A stretch of DNA of 64,000 nucleotides, from NCBI GenBank assembly GCA_018969715.1, contig JAGWXT010000003.1, forward strand, positions 124,001 to 188,000, written 5' to 3'. Shown in pieces: positions 31,848-40,016 of the stretch (its first letter is position 1; each line of letters begins with the position of its first letter). Under the pieces are notes generated by a model. The model was not told the origin of the DNA. It searched no databases and saw nothing but the letters and a program-made list of their open reading frames with translations. The position numbers were made by a program, and so were the translations under genes. This DNA comes from Actinomycetales bacterium. GTDB lineage: Bacteria; Actinomycetota; Actinomycetes; S36-B12; UBA5976.

Positions 31848-32981
31848 TCAGGAGGTAGCGAGCAGGCCCCCGTTGCCACCGTTGCCACCGTTGCCGCCAC
31901 TGGTTCCCAAGCCACCGGCACCGCCATTGCCGCCCGCTCCGCCCAAGGACGACGCACCGGGAGCACCGGCCGTGGGCGTGTAGGTGAACGCGCCATCCGG
32001 AGCAACAGCAGGAGCACTGGTGGAGACCCCACCGTTTCCTCCGGCGCCACCTGACATTGCCCCGTTACCACCGTTGCCACCGTTGCCGCCGGTGCTGCCC
32101 GTGCCCCCGTTGCCACCGGCCCCGCCCACTGCCCCGGCACCACCGGCTCCCCCGTTGCCTCCAGCACCCTCCATCGCCCCCGGTGCCGGGCACCCTCCGC
32201 CGTTACCGCCTCGACCCCCTGTACCACCGGAGGAAGCGGTCGGCGTAAACGCCGTTGCGCCAGCCGGGCCAACGGATGAGGGGGAGAGCCCGATATCGCC
32301 GCCGTTGCCGCCATTTCCGCCTCGGCCACCGTTGCCGCCGAGCAAACCCCCGCGACCGCCGTTGCCACCCGCGCCGCCGTTGATGGCGAGCGCATCGCTG
32401 GTGGAGAGCAGGCCGATCCCACCATTGCCCCCGTTACCGCCGGTGCCGTAGCGCCCGGCGTCACCTCCGGTGCCGCCATCACAGGAGGCACGGGGCACAC
32501 AGAACCGCGGGGCGTCTCCGCCGTTGCCAGCGCGACCGCCGTACCACCCAGCGTCACCGCCGTCTCCCCCGTTGAATCCGTTGCCGCCATTCCCGAGGAT
32601 CACTCCGGCGTTCCCGCCATCGCAGGCGCGCTCCGTCAGGCACGTCGTCGCGTCGTAGGTGAACCCATTGCCGACCAGCAGCCCCGCATCCGGGTTGTCC
32701 GCGGTGCCGTCGCGAAACAGCACATCGGAGCAGGCCGCAGACTTGGCGCGAATGCGCTTGAGGAGCTGAGGGACTCCGCGGGCCTGAGCAGACCCCGGGG
32801 TGATCACCGAGTGCTTGAGCTCATTCGCCATCGTCATCGCCTGCGACACGCACGCCGATGCTGACGTGGCCGCCGGCATGTCAGCGGGCGCTGCGGCCAT
32901 CGCCCGGCCACCAAACAGCGCCGCCACCACGAGCGGCGACGTACCCAGGGCCGCGGCCAATCCATGTCGTCGAGCAGCCAT
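31848..32981 (-). CDS. Exported glycine-rich PGRS-like repeat protein
   Basis: 377 residues. A signal peptide (residues 1 to about 30, ending AMAAAPA) is followed by a 90-residue unique domain with Cys pairs. From about residue 115 the chain is dominated by GGxGGxGG and GGNGGNGG repeats broken by short inserts such as FTPTASS and FTYTPTAGAPG. The start of the repeat (NAGVILGNGGNGFNGGDGGDAGW) strongly recalls the PGRS domains of mycobacterial PE_PGRS proteins, but there is no PE domain. The unique part has four Cys that may form disulfides. It is divergent from the methyltransferase and lies in the putative island. The role is probably surface-exposed; function unknown. Confidence 0.82.
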   Translation of the reverse strand: MAARRHGLAAALGTSPLVVAALFGGRAMAAAPADMPAATSASACVSQAMTMANELKHSVITPGSAQARGVPQLLKRIRAKSAACSDVLFRDGTADNPDAGLLVGNGFTYDATTCLTERACDGGNAGVILGNGGNGFNGGDGGDAGWYGGRAGNGGDAPRFCVPRASCDGGTGGDAGRYGTGGNGGNGGIGLLSTSDALAINGGAGGNGGRGGLLGGNGGRGGNGGNGGDIGLSPSSVGPAGATAFTPTASSGGTGGRGGNGGGCPAPGAMEGAGGNGGAGGAGAVGGAGGNGGTGSTGGNGGNGGNGAMSGGAGGNGGVSTSAPAVAPDGAFTYTPTAGAPGASSLGGAGGNGGAGGLGTSGGNGGNGGNGGLLATS

Positions 32982-33120
32982 GGGAAGTCCCCTCTCTCGG
33001 GAATGGCGTCAGACTCTTCGCAAGGATAGGCCACCGAAAGCCCACCGGCGGTGACATGACGGCACCGCGTCACAACCCCGTGCTTGAAAGTCATGCATCC
33101 AGATCGACGAATGAGGTGAC

Positions 33121-34323
33121 GTGAACGCGACGCCGTTGACGGACGAGGTGAACGCCCAGTACGAGAAGTGGGTCTACCCAGCCCCGATCGAGGACCTCGA
33201 CGAGTGGCTGCGTGACTCATGGCAGTGGTTCGACCCCAGTCACGCGCATCGCCTGTTCTGGCCGGATCAGGACTATCCCGTAGGTATGGACATCCTCGTG
33301 GCCGGGTGCGGAACCAACCAGGCGGCGGTGATCGCGTACACCAATCCTTCGGCACACGTCGTCGCCATCGACGTCAGCGATCACTCGCTCGATCACCATC
33401 GCCAACTCGCACGCAGGTACGACCTGGTGAACTTGGACCTGCATCATCTGCCCATTGAGCAGATCGCCGACCTCGATCGTGATTTCGACCTCGTCATCTC
33501 CACCGGAGTGCTACACCACCTCGCCGATCCCGATGCTGGGTTACGCGCCCTTGCCCAGTGCCTGCGCCCGAACGCGGTCCTCGCGCTGATGCTCTACGCC
33601 AGTTACGGCCGACTGGGCGTGGAGATCATGCAGTCGGTGTTCACCGATCTGGGCCTCGGGCGTAACGAGTCGTCACTGGACCTGATCCGCGATGCCGTGA
33701 CGCAGGTCAACCCGCAACACCCGCTGGTCGGCTACCTGCGGATCGCCGACGATCTCACCGACGACGCCGGGCTGATCGACACCTTCGTCCATGCCCGCGA
33801 GCGCTCGTACACCATCGACGAATGCCGGGAGTTCGTCGAATCCGCTGGATTGGTCTTCCAGGATCTCTTTCACAAGGCGCCCTACTACCCCCCGGCTGGC
33901 AGTGGGAGTGCCTTTCTCACCGGGATCTCGACATTGCCACGGGAACTCCAGTGGTCCGTGATGGAACGACTGAACACCCTGAACGCCTGTCACTACTTCA
34001 TGGCCTGCCGCGCAGATCGACCGACGCCGACCTACGTCATCGACTTCAGGTCGCCCGAAGCGCTTCAGTACGTCCCATCGCTCCGGCACCGCTGCCATCT
34101 CCAAGGAGACCTCCTCGTACGGACCGGTGGCCAGGTACGCCTTGAGCCATGGGCGCTGGATCTTGTCGAACAGATCGACGGCCAGCGCAGTATTGAGGCC
34201 ATCACCGCCCGAATCGCTAGCGACGAGGCGCCGGCGAGCACGCTCGCACCCCTTGATCTCCTTGAAACCCTCTGGCAGCAGGACTACCTCGCCATCGGCA
34301 TCACGCCACCGATTGCGCCCTGA
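33121..34323 (+). CDS. Class I SAM-dependent methyltransferase with extra C-terminal domain
   Basis: 400 residues. The SAM-binding core has DILVAGCGTNQAAVIA (motif I), VVAIDVSDHSLDHHRQLA and FDLVISTGVLHHLADPDAGLRAL. The catalytic fold ends near residue 190. The C-terminal half continues with a region around RERSYTIDECREFVESAG and a tail DLVEQIDGQRSIEAITARI that resembles a small winged-helix/PqqD-like module. The substrate is unknown. GTG start with TGAGGTG upstream. It is divergent from the PGRS-like gene, and the two may work together. Confidence 0.82.
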   Translation: MNATPLTDEVNAQYEKWVYPAPIEDLDEWLRDSWQWFDPSHAHRLFWPDQDYPVGMDILVAGCGTNQAAVIAYTNPSAHVVAIDVSDHSLDHHRQLARRYDLVNLDLHHLPIEQIADLDRDFDLVISTGVLHHLADPDAGLRALAQCLRPNAVLALMLYASYGRLGVEIMQSVFTDLGLGRNESSLDLIRDAVTQVNPQHPLVGYLRIADDLTDDAGLIDTFVHARERSYTIDECREFVESAGLVFQDLFHKAPYYPPAGSGSAFLTGISTLPRELQWSVMERLNTLNACHYFMACRADRPTPTYVIDFRSPEALQYVPSLRHRCHLQGDLLVRTGGQVRLEPWALDLVEQIDGQRSIEAITARIASDEAPASTLAPLDLLETLWQQDYLAIGITPPIAP

Positions 34324-34400
34324 GGCGGGCAGCGGGCCTCATGCCTGCCGTGGGCCGACCTGCTGGAGGGCAAGCCCTCCGAGGCGCCGTCTCTCGCGGG

Positions 34401-34676
34401 TTAGCGGCGGAACCGCAGGTCGTCGGCCTCATACCGCTCGCTGTAGACCACGGTGCCCATCCACAGCCACCACACGGGGAACAGGACGAGGGCGAAGGTC
34501 GCGATCCCGGCGAGGCTCGTGTGCTCCTCGAGCTGATGGGCCATTTGCGCGATGAGCACCACGAAGACGAGGTCAAAGAAGAGCTCCAGCCAGCCGACCT
34601 TGCGCTCACGTCCCAGCTCGGCATCCCGGCGCAGCACGGGTGCTGGCCACCAGGAGTGGCCAATGGTCGAGGACAT
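34401..34676 (-). pseudogene. Truncated low-temperature-requirement A (LtrA) family protein
   Basis: Only about 91 residues from the ATG at 34676. RDAELGRERKVGWLELFFDLVFVVLIAQMAHQLEEH is the conserved N-terminus of LtrA membrane proteins, normally 350-400 residues with ten or more helices. Here the frame stops after two helices, just past SERYEADDLRFRR. The rest of the gene is not found downstream, so it is probably a deletion remnant. Confidence 0.7.
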
Positions 34677-34680
34677 GGGG

Positions 34681-35691
34681 CTAGAACACGATGACGGGCT
34701 TGCGGCCGCTGGTGTGTCGGCCGGCGGCGGCAGCCATAGTTCGCGGAAGGTCATCGAAGGCCACCGCCGATCCGGTCGTCACCGTGAGATGTCCGCTCCC
34801 CACAAGTGACGCGAGTTCCGCCAGGTGGGCACCGTCCGGCGACGTCACGATCGGCTCGAGCACGGCGCCCGCCCTTGTCACTGCCTTGCGGCTTCGGCCG
34901 GCAACCAGGGGGAGCATCACGCGCAGGAAGCCGCGAGGCTCGATCCCTGCCGCATGCAGGGCGTCGAGGGGAGGCACGCTCTTCAGGGAAACGACGAGCG
35001 CACCGGGCTTGACTGCCTGCAGCGCCGCGCTGAGCACCTTTCCTCCCTGCGTGTCGAGCAGCGCGTCATAGACCCGTCCCTGGCGGGCGTGGTCTACGGT
35101 CGCGTAATCCATCACGGTGGCGGCACCCAGTGACTGGAGGTATTCGGTGTCATGGGTCGAGGCCGTGGTGTCGACCGAAGCCCCTGTGCGCGCGGCGAGT
35201 TGAAGGGCCAGGTGCCCCACCGATCCTGCACCTCCCAGCACGAGGACGCGACTGTCAGGCCCGAGCTGCATCAGGCGGACCGCGAGTGCCGCGGTCGATC
35301 CCACCAGCGGCAGGAAGCCCGCGGCCTGGTCCGGCACGGTGTCAGGCCACGCGGCAGCCCACGCCTGGTCGGCGATCACGAACTCGGCAAAGGCACGTGG
35401 ATTCGGCACGCCTGTGTAGGCGAGGACGCGATCGCCGACGGCGAAGCGGGTCACGTTCGGCCCCACGGCAACGACCTCGCCCGCTACGTCCACGCCGGGC
35501 GTAAGGGGGGCGGGGATCCCCAGCACCTGGGCGATCCCCGCGCCGGTGGCGGTCTCCAGATCTACCGGGTTCAGGCTCGACGAGATCTGCCGCACGAGGA
35601 GTTCACCGGAGGCGGGAGTCGGGTCCGGCATCGACGCGATGGCCAACCTGCGCAGGGTCTTGTCCTTGGGCTGGGTGCGTAGCGCTCGCAT
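34681..35691 (-). CDS. Zinc-independent MDR-family NADP oxidoreductase (quinone reductase-like)
   Basis: 336 residues from the ATG at 35691, with GGAGG six bases upstream. The GroES-like N-terminus (GELLVRQISSSLNPVDLETATG, TPGVDVAGEVVAVGPNV) is followed by a Rossmann fold with RVLVLGGAGSVGHLALQLA. The zinc-binding Cys and His of alcohol dehydrogenases are absent. Family members reduce quinones or enones. It is divergent from a tetR-type gene, which probably represses it. Confidence 0.87.
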   Translation of the reverse strand: MRALRTQPKDKTLRRLAIASMPDPTPASGELLVRQISSSLNPVDLETATGAGIAQVLGIPAPLTPGVDVAGEVVAVGPNVTRFAVGDRVLAYTGVPNPRAFAEFVIADQAWAAAWPDTVPDQAAGFLPLVGSTAALAVRLMQLGPDSRVLVLGGAGSVGHLALQLAARTGASVDTTASTHDTEYLQSLGAATVMDYATVDHARQGRVYDALLDTQGGKVLSAALQAVKPGALVVSLKSVPPLDALHAAGIEPRGFLRVMLPLVAGRSRKAVTRAGAVLEPIVTSPDGAHLAELASLVGSGHLTVTTGSAVAFDDLPRTMAAAAGRHTSGRKPVIVF

Positions 35692-35782
35692 GGGTCCTCC
35701 AGGGGCACGATTAGTAAGACGATATGTGTCGTAAACAATAGCAATACGATATGACCTGTCAACTTGCAGAGAGGTCCTGACC
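35692..35782. promoter_or_regulatory. Divergent promoter with TetR-type operator candidates
   Basis: This AT-rich 91-bp gap holds ACGATATG at 35719-35726 and again at 35746-35753. The first copy is part of the dyad ACGA-TATGTG-TCGT (35719-35732). Operators between a tetR gene and its divergent target normally lie in such gaps. Confidence 0.55.
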
Positions 35783-36400
35783 GTGACGACCAGACTTGGG
35801 CGGCCCCCGGGGGCCCACGACGACACGATCGCCAGACTCCTGCCGGCGGCCCTCCGCCTGTTCCTGGAGGAGGGAGGGGGCGCACTCACGCCGACGAGAC
35901 TCGCTGCCGAGACGGGCATGTCACGCGCGACTCTGTACCGCAACTGGCCTGAGCGGGAAGACCTTGTGGCCCTACTTCTGGAGCGGGCGACGCTTCCCCC
36001 TGGTGACGTTTCGCGGTCCGACGACTGGCGGCGCGACCTCGAGGCACACATGCTCAGCCTGGCGGAACGGCTGCGCGCCAAACCTGCTCGCGCCTTCTTC
36101 GCCGCCTGCCTGTCGTACGGGCAGCGGTCAGAACGTGCTCGTCAGGCTGCCCAGGACTTCATCAATGGAATCCTCATAGGGGTGTCCGAGTGCATTGAGG
36201 CCGGCATACGGGCCGGTGAGCTCCATGGTGAAGCCGCCCATCTGACTTCCCTCGTCGCTGGCCCGCTGATGCTTCGCCACGTTCTCCTCGGCCAATCTGT
36301 GAATGACCAAGAGGTCCGCACCGACGTGAGGAGTTTCCTCCACGCCGCCGCGCCCACGCCGTCCCGGCACGACCTTCGCTCCAAGGTCGACAATCGCTAG
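35783..36400 (+). CDS. TetR-family transcriptional repressor
   Basis: 205 residues. The helix-turn-helix is in the first 60: IARLLPAALRLFLEEGGGALTPTRLAAETGMSRATLYRNWPEREDLV, where TLYRNWP is the recognition-helix hallmark. The C-terminal ligand-binding domain is variable, with AARAFFAACLSYG-type helices and a MLRHVLLGQ dimerisation segment. GTG start. It probably controls itself and the divergent MDR oxidoreductase. Confidence 0.9.
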   Translation: MTTRLGRPPGAHDDTIARLLPAALRLFLEEGGGALTPTRLAAETGMSRATLYRNWPEREDLVALLLERATLPPGDVSRSDDWRRDLEAHMLSLAERLRAKPARAFFAACLSYGQRSERARQAAQDFINGILIGVSECIEAGIRAGELHGEAAHLTSLVAGPLMLRHVLLGQSVNDQEVRTDVRSFLHAAAPTPSRHDLRSKVDNR

Positions 36401-36469
36401 GTCTTGTCCGGTTGATACCGCTACGCGCATAGGCGGATGCCGGCCACGTAGCGAAACGGACCCAACTAG

Positions 36470-36542
36470 CGCGCCCGGAGAGACTCGAACTCCCAACCTT
36501 CTGATCCGTAGTCAGATGCTCTATCCGTTGAGCTACGGGCGC
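36470..36542 (-). tRNA. tRNA-Arg (anticodon ACG)
   Basis: A 73-base cloverleaf: acceptor GCGCCCG/CGGGCGC, D arm GCTC...GAGC, anticodon stem TCTGA/TCAGA with loop CTACGGA, and T arm with GTTCGAGTC. CCA is not encoded. Its 3' half is duplicated at 30228, making it the probable integration target of the island lying downstream of its 3' end. Confidence 0.95.
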
Positions 36543-36925
36543 ACGGCCGAAGACGAAAACTGAGTGTAGCCGACGATCAGATTCGGACTTCGATTCCTTG
36601 GGTCGCACAGTGGCATGACCGATCACTCCCTCGGCCGCCGCCACGTTCTCGCTGCCACCTGCGGCATTCTCGCCGCTGGCTTTGGTACGCGCCGCCCGCC
36701 GATGAAGCCTGGGGAGCTGTGCCGGGCGCGGTTCTCCTTCCGGGTCTTCCTCACCTTGGCCTGCACCATCGGGCGGGGTGGGTGCAGGCTGCGGCCGACG
36801 GAAGCGTCACCACGTTCATGAGCAAAGTCGGCAGCAACCCCGGTGAAGGTTCCGACCTTGCTGTGTGAGCCACTCTCTGCCCGGCGCAGTTCACGCGGAA
36901 TGTCCCGCACCCTTAGATTGCCCGC
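36543..36925. other. 383-bp gap; possible remnant of a Tat-exported protein
   Basis: From the ATG at 36615 a plus-strand frame reads MTDHSLGRRHVLAATCGILAAG, which resembles a twin-arginine signal, but it then turns into sequence without family resemblance and stops at 36821. It may be the broken start of an exported redox protein. The rest of the gap shows nothing that I recognise. Confidence 0.3.
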
Positions 36926-37645
36926 ATGGCCACGGCATCAGACGTCAAACGTGCGCTTCGGGTTCGTGCCGATGGCGTCACCGCAACGAACCTTGCACGG
37001 TTCTTCCAAACGGAACCGGGCGGATACGGAGAGGGTGATCGGTTTCTCGGGCTGCGCGTTCCCCAGGTGAGAAGTGTTGCGGAGCGCTACTCCGATCTCT
37101 CGAACACGCAGATTCGAGCACTCATGCGTTCAAGGTTCCATGAAGACAGGTTCTGCGCCCTTGCCATCCTCACCAGTAGGTTTCAGAAGCCTGACGCAGA
37201 TCGCGCCGGGTTGTGGCGGCTCTATCTCGAATTGCTTGATGAAGGCGGCATCAACAACTGGGATCTCGTGGACGCCACTGCTCCCCATCTCGGACAGTTC
37301 CTGGTGTCCGAGAAGAATCCGATGACCACCATTCGTTCACTGATCAAGAGTAGGGATCTGTGGCACCAGCGCGTAGGGGTGATGGTGACCTGGGCATTCA
37401 TCAAGAAGGGGGATCTTGAGCCCACGTTCACCGTATGCGAGTACCTGATTGATCACCCGCATGCCCTTATTCATAAAGCATCCGGCTGGATGCTCCGCGA
37501 AGCGGGCAAGCGCAACATCGGTGCACTGCGGGAGTTCCTTGAACTGCATCACCGAGAGATGCCGCGCAGCATGCTGCGCTACGCGATCGAAAAGATGGCC
37601 CCGGCGGAACGTGCGCGCTGGCGAGTCAATGACGATCACCCGTGA
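36926..37645 (+). CDS. DNA alkylation repair protein AlkD-like (C-terminus replaced)
   Basis: 239 residues of HEAT-like helices. FFQTEPGGYGEGDRFLGLRVPQVR is the AlkD N-terminal motif; NNWDLVDATAPHLGQFL and WHQRVGVMVTWAFI contain the Trp/Asp residues that line the DNA cleft; HKASGWMLREAGKR follows. It excises bulky N3/N7-alkylated purines in known members. The last dozen residues (ARWRVNDDHP) are translated from DNA that in another frame encodes a Phd-type antitoxin, so its original end seems to have been lost at a recombination joint. Confidence 0.87.
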   Translation: MATASDVKRALRVRADGVTATNLARFFQTEPGGYGEGDRFLGLRVPQVRSVAERYSDLSNTQIRALMRSRFHEDRFCALAILTSRFQKPDADRAGLWRLYLELLDEGGINNWDLVDATAPHLGQFLVSEKNPMTTIRSLIKSRDLWHQRVGVMVTWAFIKKGDLEPTFTVCEYLIDHPHALIHKASGWMLREAGKRNIGALREFLELHHREMPRSMLRYAIEKMAPAERARWRVNDDHP

Positions 37646-37790
37646 TGGAAAGCCCGTGGCAGTCCTGTCACCTCCACCTACCCCCCGACTCAATGCGCAC
37701 GCACTCATTGAGGCCTGGAAGAAGGTTCCCGTTATCGACGCGCAGAGGTTGCGCGCCGACGTTGCGGAGATTCTGGACTTCGATCTGTGA
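37611..37790 (+). pseudogene. Phd/YefM-type antitoxin, N-terminus missing
   Basis: The frame VRAGESMTITRDGKPVAVLS is the well-known middle of a Phd-family antitoxin, followed by a C-terminal toxin-binding tail that ends DVAEILDFDL. The DNA-binding N-terminal 25 or so residues are absent and are replaced by the 3' end of alkD in a different frame. Translation could start at the ATG at 37629, but the product would not fold as a repressor. Confidence 0.7.
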
Positions 37791-37933
37791 GCGCAAAGGT
37801 CGGTCTCCTGGACACGAGCGTGGTCGTGGCGTTGGCTTCACTTTCCCCTTCGGACATTCCCACGCACCCTTTGATACGCGCCATCACCCTCGCCGAGTTA
37901 TCCGTGGGTCCACTTGTTGCCGCCGCGAGTTGA
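37787..37933 (+). pseudogene. VapC toxin fragment
   Basis: GTG overlaps the antitoxin stop (GTGA). The product VGLLDTSVVVAL then ITLAELSVGP has the first PIN-domain acidic residue and the Glu of the second motif. It ends at TGA after 48 codons, where a working toxin has about 130. The rest of the PIN domain is not recognised up to 38063. With the preceding antitoxin piece this is a dead toxin-antitoxin locus. Confidence 0.7.
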
Positions 37934-38063
37934 ATGTGTCGGACTTGACGATACTCCCGGAAACGAGTTTGTCCAGATACCGGATCCTCTGCACAAAAGG
38001 GACGTCAATCCCTTGAACGTGGACGCCACACGGGCGGAACACCCCACCCGAGTTGAGCGATCG

Positions 38064-38573
38064 TCAGCCGCCCTCGTAGGCGCGTTGGAGCTCGGCTAGT
38101 TTGATCTTTGTCATCGCCAGCATTGCTTGCGTTGCTCGCTGCGCGCCTTCCGGGTTCGGGCCACCGAGATACGTCATCAGCTCGGGTGAGATCACTTGCC
38201 ACGAGAGACCGAACTTGTCCTTGAGCCATCCACACTGGCTCTCCTCGCCACCGTCACGGGTGAGCGCATCCCAATAGAAGTCAATTTCTTCCTGATCACG
38301 GCAGGGAATCTGAAATGACACCGCTTCCGAGTGCGGGAACCGTGGACCACCGTTTAGGCCCACGAACTTCTGCCCAAAGATGGTGAATTCCACAAAGACT
38401 TCCTCACCCTGACTATTGCCGGGCGTGTCTGTGGGGGCATTCCACTCGGTATCAATCGAAGCGTCAGGGAAGATGCTGGTGTAGTACTCCGCTGCCTCGC
38501 GAGCGTTTCCGTTGAACCACAAGCAGGTGGTGAGTTCCAAGGGGTCTCCCGCATGTTGATGAGGTGCAGCCAT
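38064..38573 (-). CDS. VOC-superfamily PhnB-like protein
   Basis: 169 residues. LTTCLWFNGNAREAAEYYTSIFP is the PhnB/3-demethylubiquinone-methyltransferase-like glyoxalase fold start; FVGLNGGPRFPHSEAVSFQIPC, QEEIDFYWDALT and CGWLKDKFGLSWQVIS complete the second half. Members bind metal or small ligands and most lack a proven function. ATG start at 38573. Confidence 0.85.
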   Translation of the reverse strand: MAAPHQHAGDPLELTTCLWFNGNAREAAEYYTSIFPDASIDTEWNAPTDTPGNSQGEEVFVEFTIFGQKFVGLNGGPRFPHSEAVSFQIPCRDQEEIDFYWDALTRDGGEESQCGWLKDKFGLSWQVISPELMTYLGGPNPEGAQRATQAMLAMTKIKLAELQRAYEGG

Positions 38574-38642
38574 TGCTGTGCAGCGATTGGAGCGGGGGGT
38601 TTTGTTCGCGGAGGGATTCGAAGTCCAAACCTAGTTCCCCAG

Positions 38643-39629
38643 CTACCGGACGGATCCCACGGCGCCCGGTCCCGCGGGAGCCTCGCTGGGAATGGCCGCC
38701 GCCGGGGTCCCGGCACGGGAACCTGCTATTTCCGCGGTCACGATGCCGGCAACGACGATGAGCGCACCGAGTCCCTGAACGACACTGAGTGACTCGCCCA
38801 GTAGCAACAGGCCGAAACCGACGGCCCAGAGCGGTTCGGTGGTGCCGACGATCCCTGCCCGTTGGGAGCCGATTCGGCGCAGCGACCCAACGACGAGCAG
38901 GAATGGCACGACGGTGCCGAGCACGACACCCCACGCCATGATCGACCAGACCGGCACCGGCCACGCCTCATTGATGGGAGTTGCATCGCGGGTGAGCACC
39001 GCCCACGGGAACCCGCTCCAGGGTGCGACCACCGCCCAGCCCAGACTTGCGAAGACGAATCCCCACATGGTGAGCGACAGCGCATCCCGCTGCTGCGCCC
39101 CCCGCTCCCCCATCAACCAGTAAAGGGCGAGCGCGATCGCACAAGCAAGGCCGGCCGCGACGCCGACCCCGTCCAACCGGATTCCCTGCCACGCCTCGGC
39201 CACGAGCGCCAGGCCGCCGACGGCCAAGCCCAGTGCCAGCCATACGAGGGGTCCCACCGGCCGGCGTCTGATGAACCGCAGCCACACCACGACACCGATG
39301 GGCGCGAGGAAGACCAGCAGGGTGCCGATCCCCACCGGCAGGCGGGAGACAGTCAGAAAGTAGAGGTACTGCACCAGCATGAACGCAACGGCGCCGTAGG
39401 CGAGCAGGAAGCCGAGGTCGCGCCAGTGGATGCGGAAGCCGCGCGGCGCCCAGGCAGCGACGATGGCCAGCATCAGCACTGCCGCTCCGATATTGCGCAA
39501 CTGCGTCCAGTGCAGTGGGTCCATACCAACGGCGAATGCGGCCTTCGACATCGTCCCGAACAGTGCAAACAGGGCCGCCGCCACGAGGTACATGGCGATC
39601 CCCGCCGTCCGGTTGCGGTCGGTGCCCAT
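38643..39629 (-). CDS. EamA/DMT-family transporter
   Basis: 328 residues with ten membrane helices in two EamA repeats; LYFLTVSRLPVGIGTLLVFLAPIGVVVWLRFIRRRPVG marks the end of the first half and GIVGTTEPLWAVGFGLLLLGESLSVVQGLGALIVVAGI the end of the second. It is similar to the RhtA-type exporters of amino acids or related metabolites. The substrate is unknown. It lies just 3' of the tRNA-Ser genes. Confidence 0.88.
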   Translation of the reverse strand: MGTDRNRTAGIAMYLVAAALFALFGTMSKAAFAVGMDPLHWTQLRNIGAAVLMLAIVAAWAPRGFRIHWRDLGFLLAYGAVAFMLVQYLYFLTVSRLPVGIGTLLVFLAPIGVVVWLRFIRRRPVGPLVWLALGLAVGGLALVAEAWQGIRLDGVGVAAGLACAIALALYWLMGERGAQQRDALSLTMWGFVFASLGWAVVAPWSGFPWAVLTRDATPINEAWPVPVWSIMAWGVVLGTVVPFLLVVGSLRRIGSQRAGIVGTTEPLWAVGFGLLLLGESLSVVQGLGALIVVAGIVTAEIAGSRAGTPAAAIPSEAPAGPGAVGSVR

Positions 39630-39674
39630 CAGCCGCTCACCGACAGCGCACCGCGACGACTGCTCCCCGTGGGG

Positions 39675-39766
39675 CGGAGGCGGAGGGATTTGAACCCTCG
39701 AGGGGGCTATAAACCCCCAACCCGCTTAGCAGGCGGGCGCCATAGACCGGACTAGGCGACGCCTCC
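39675..39766 (-). tRNA. tRNA-Ser (anticodon GCT)
   Basis: A 92-base class II tRNA: acceptor GGAGGCG/CGCCTCC, anticodon loop with GCT between CCCGC/GCGGG stems, a long GGGGGTT...CCCCC variable arm and T arm GAGGGTTCAAATCCCTC. CCA is not encoded. Confidence 0.95.
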
Positions 39767-39903
39767 CCAGAGGGACGCCGGACGGCGCCACTCCGACCAT
39801 AGGTTACCGGCGCGTCCGGCCGCACCTCACCGGTCACCGCGGGCCTCCTAACGTGGTGGGCTGACTGACCCGCGACGGGGTGGGACGGCTGAGTCCACCC
39901 CGG

Positions 39904-39993
39904 CGGAGGGCGTGGGATTCGAACCCACGGTGACGGGGGCACCGTCACAACGGTTTTCAAGACCGCCGCACTCGTCCGCTATGCGAGCCCTCC
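39904..39993 (-). tRNA. tRNA-Ser (anticodon TGA)
   Basis: A 90-base class II tRNA: acceptor GGAGGGC/GCCCTCC, anticodon TGA between CGGT/ACCG stems, long variable arm GTGACGGTGCCCCCGTCAC and T arm GTGGGTTCGAATCCCAC. CCA is not encoded. It lies 137 bases upstream of tRNA-Ser(GCT) on the same strand. Confidence 0.95.
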
Positions 39994-40016
39994 CGGGCCC
40001 ACTGTAGGACGCGTGA

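Noticed and set aside
38592-38640. tRNA-like 3' segment (GGAGGGATTCGAAGTCC) as a second attachment site
   Set aside because: It resembles the T arm of the nearby tRNA-Ser genes only over a short stretch with mismatches, and no cloverleaf or long identity is present.
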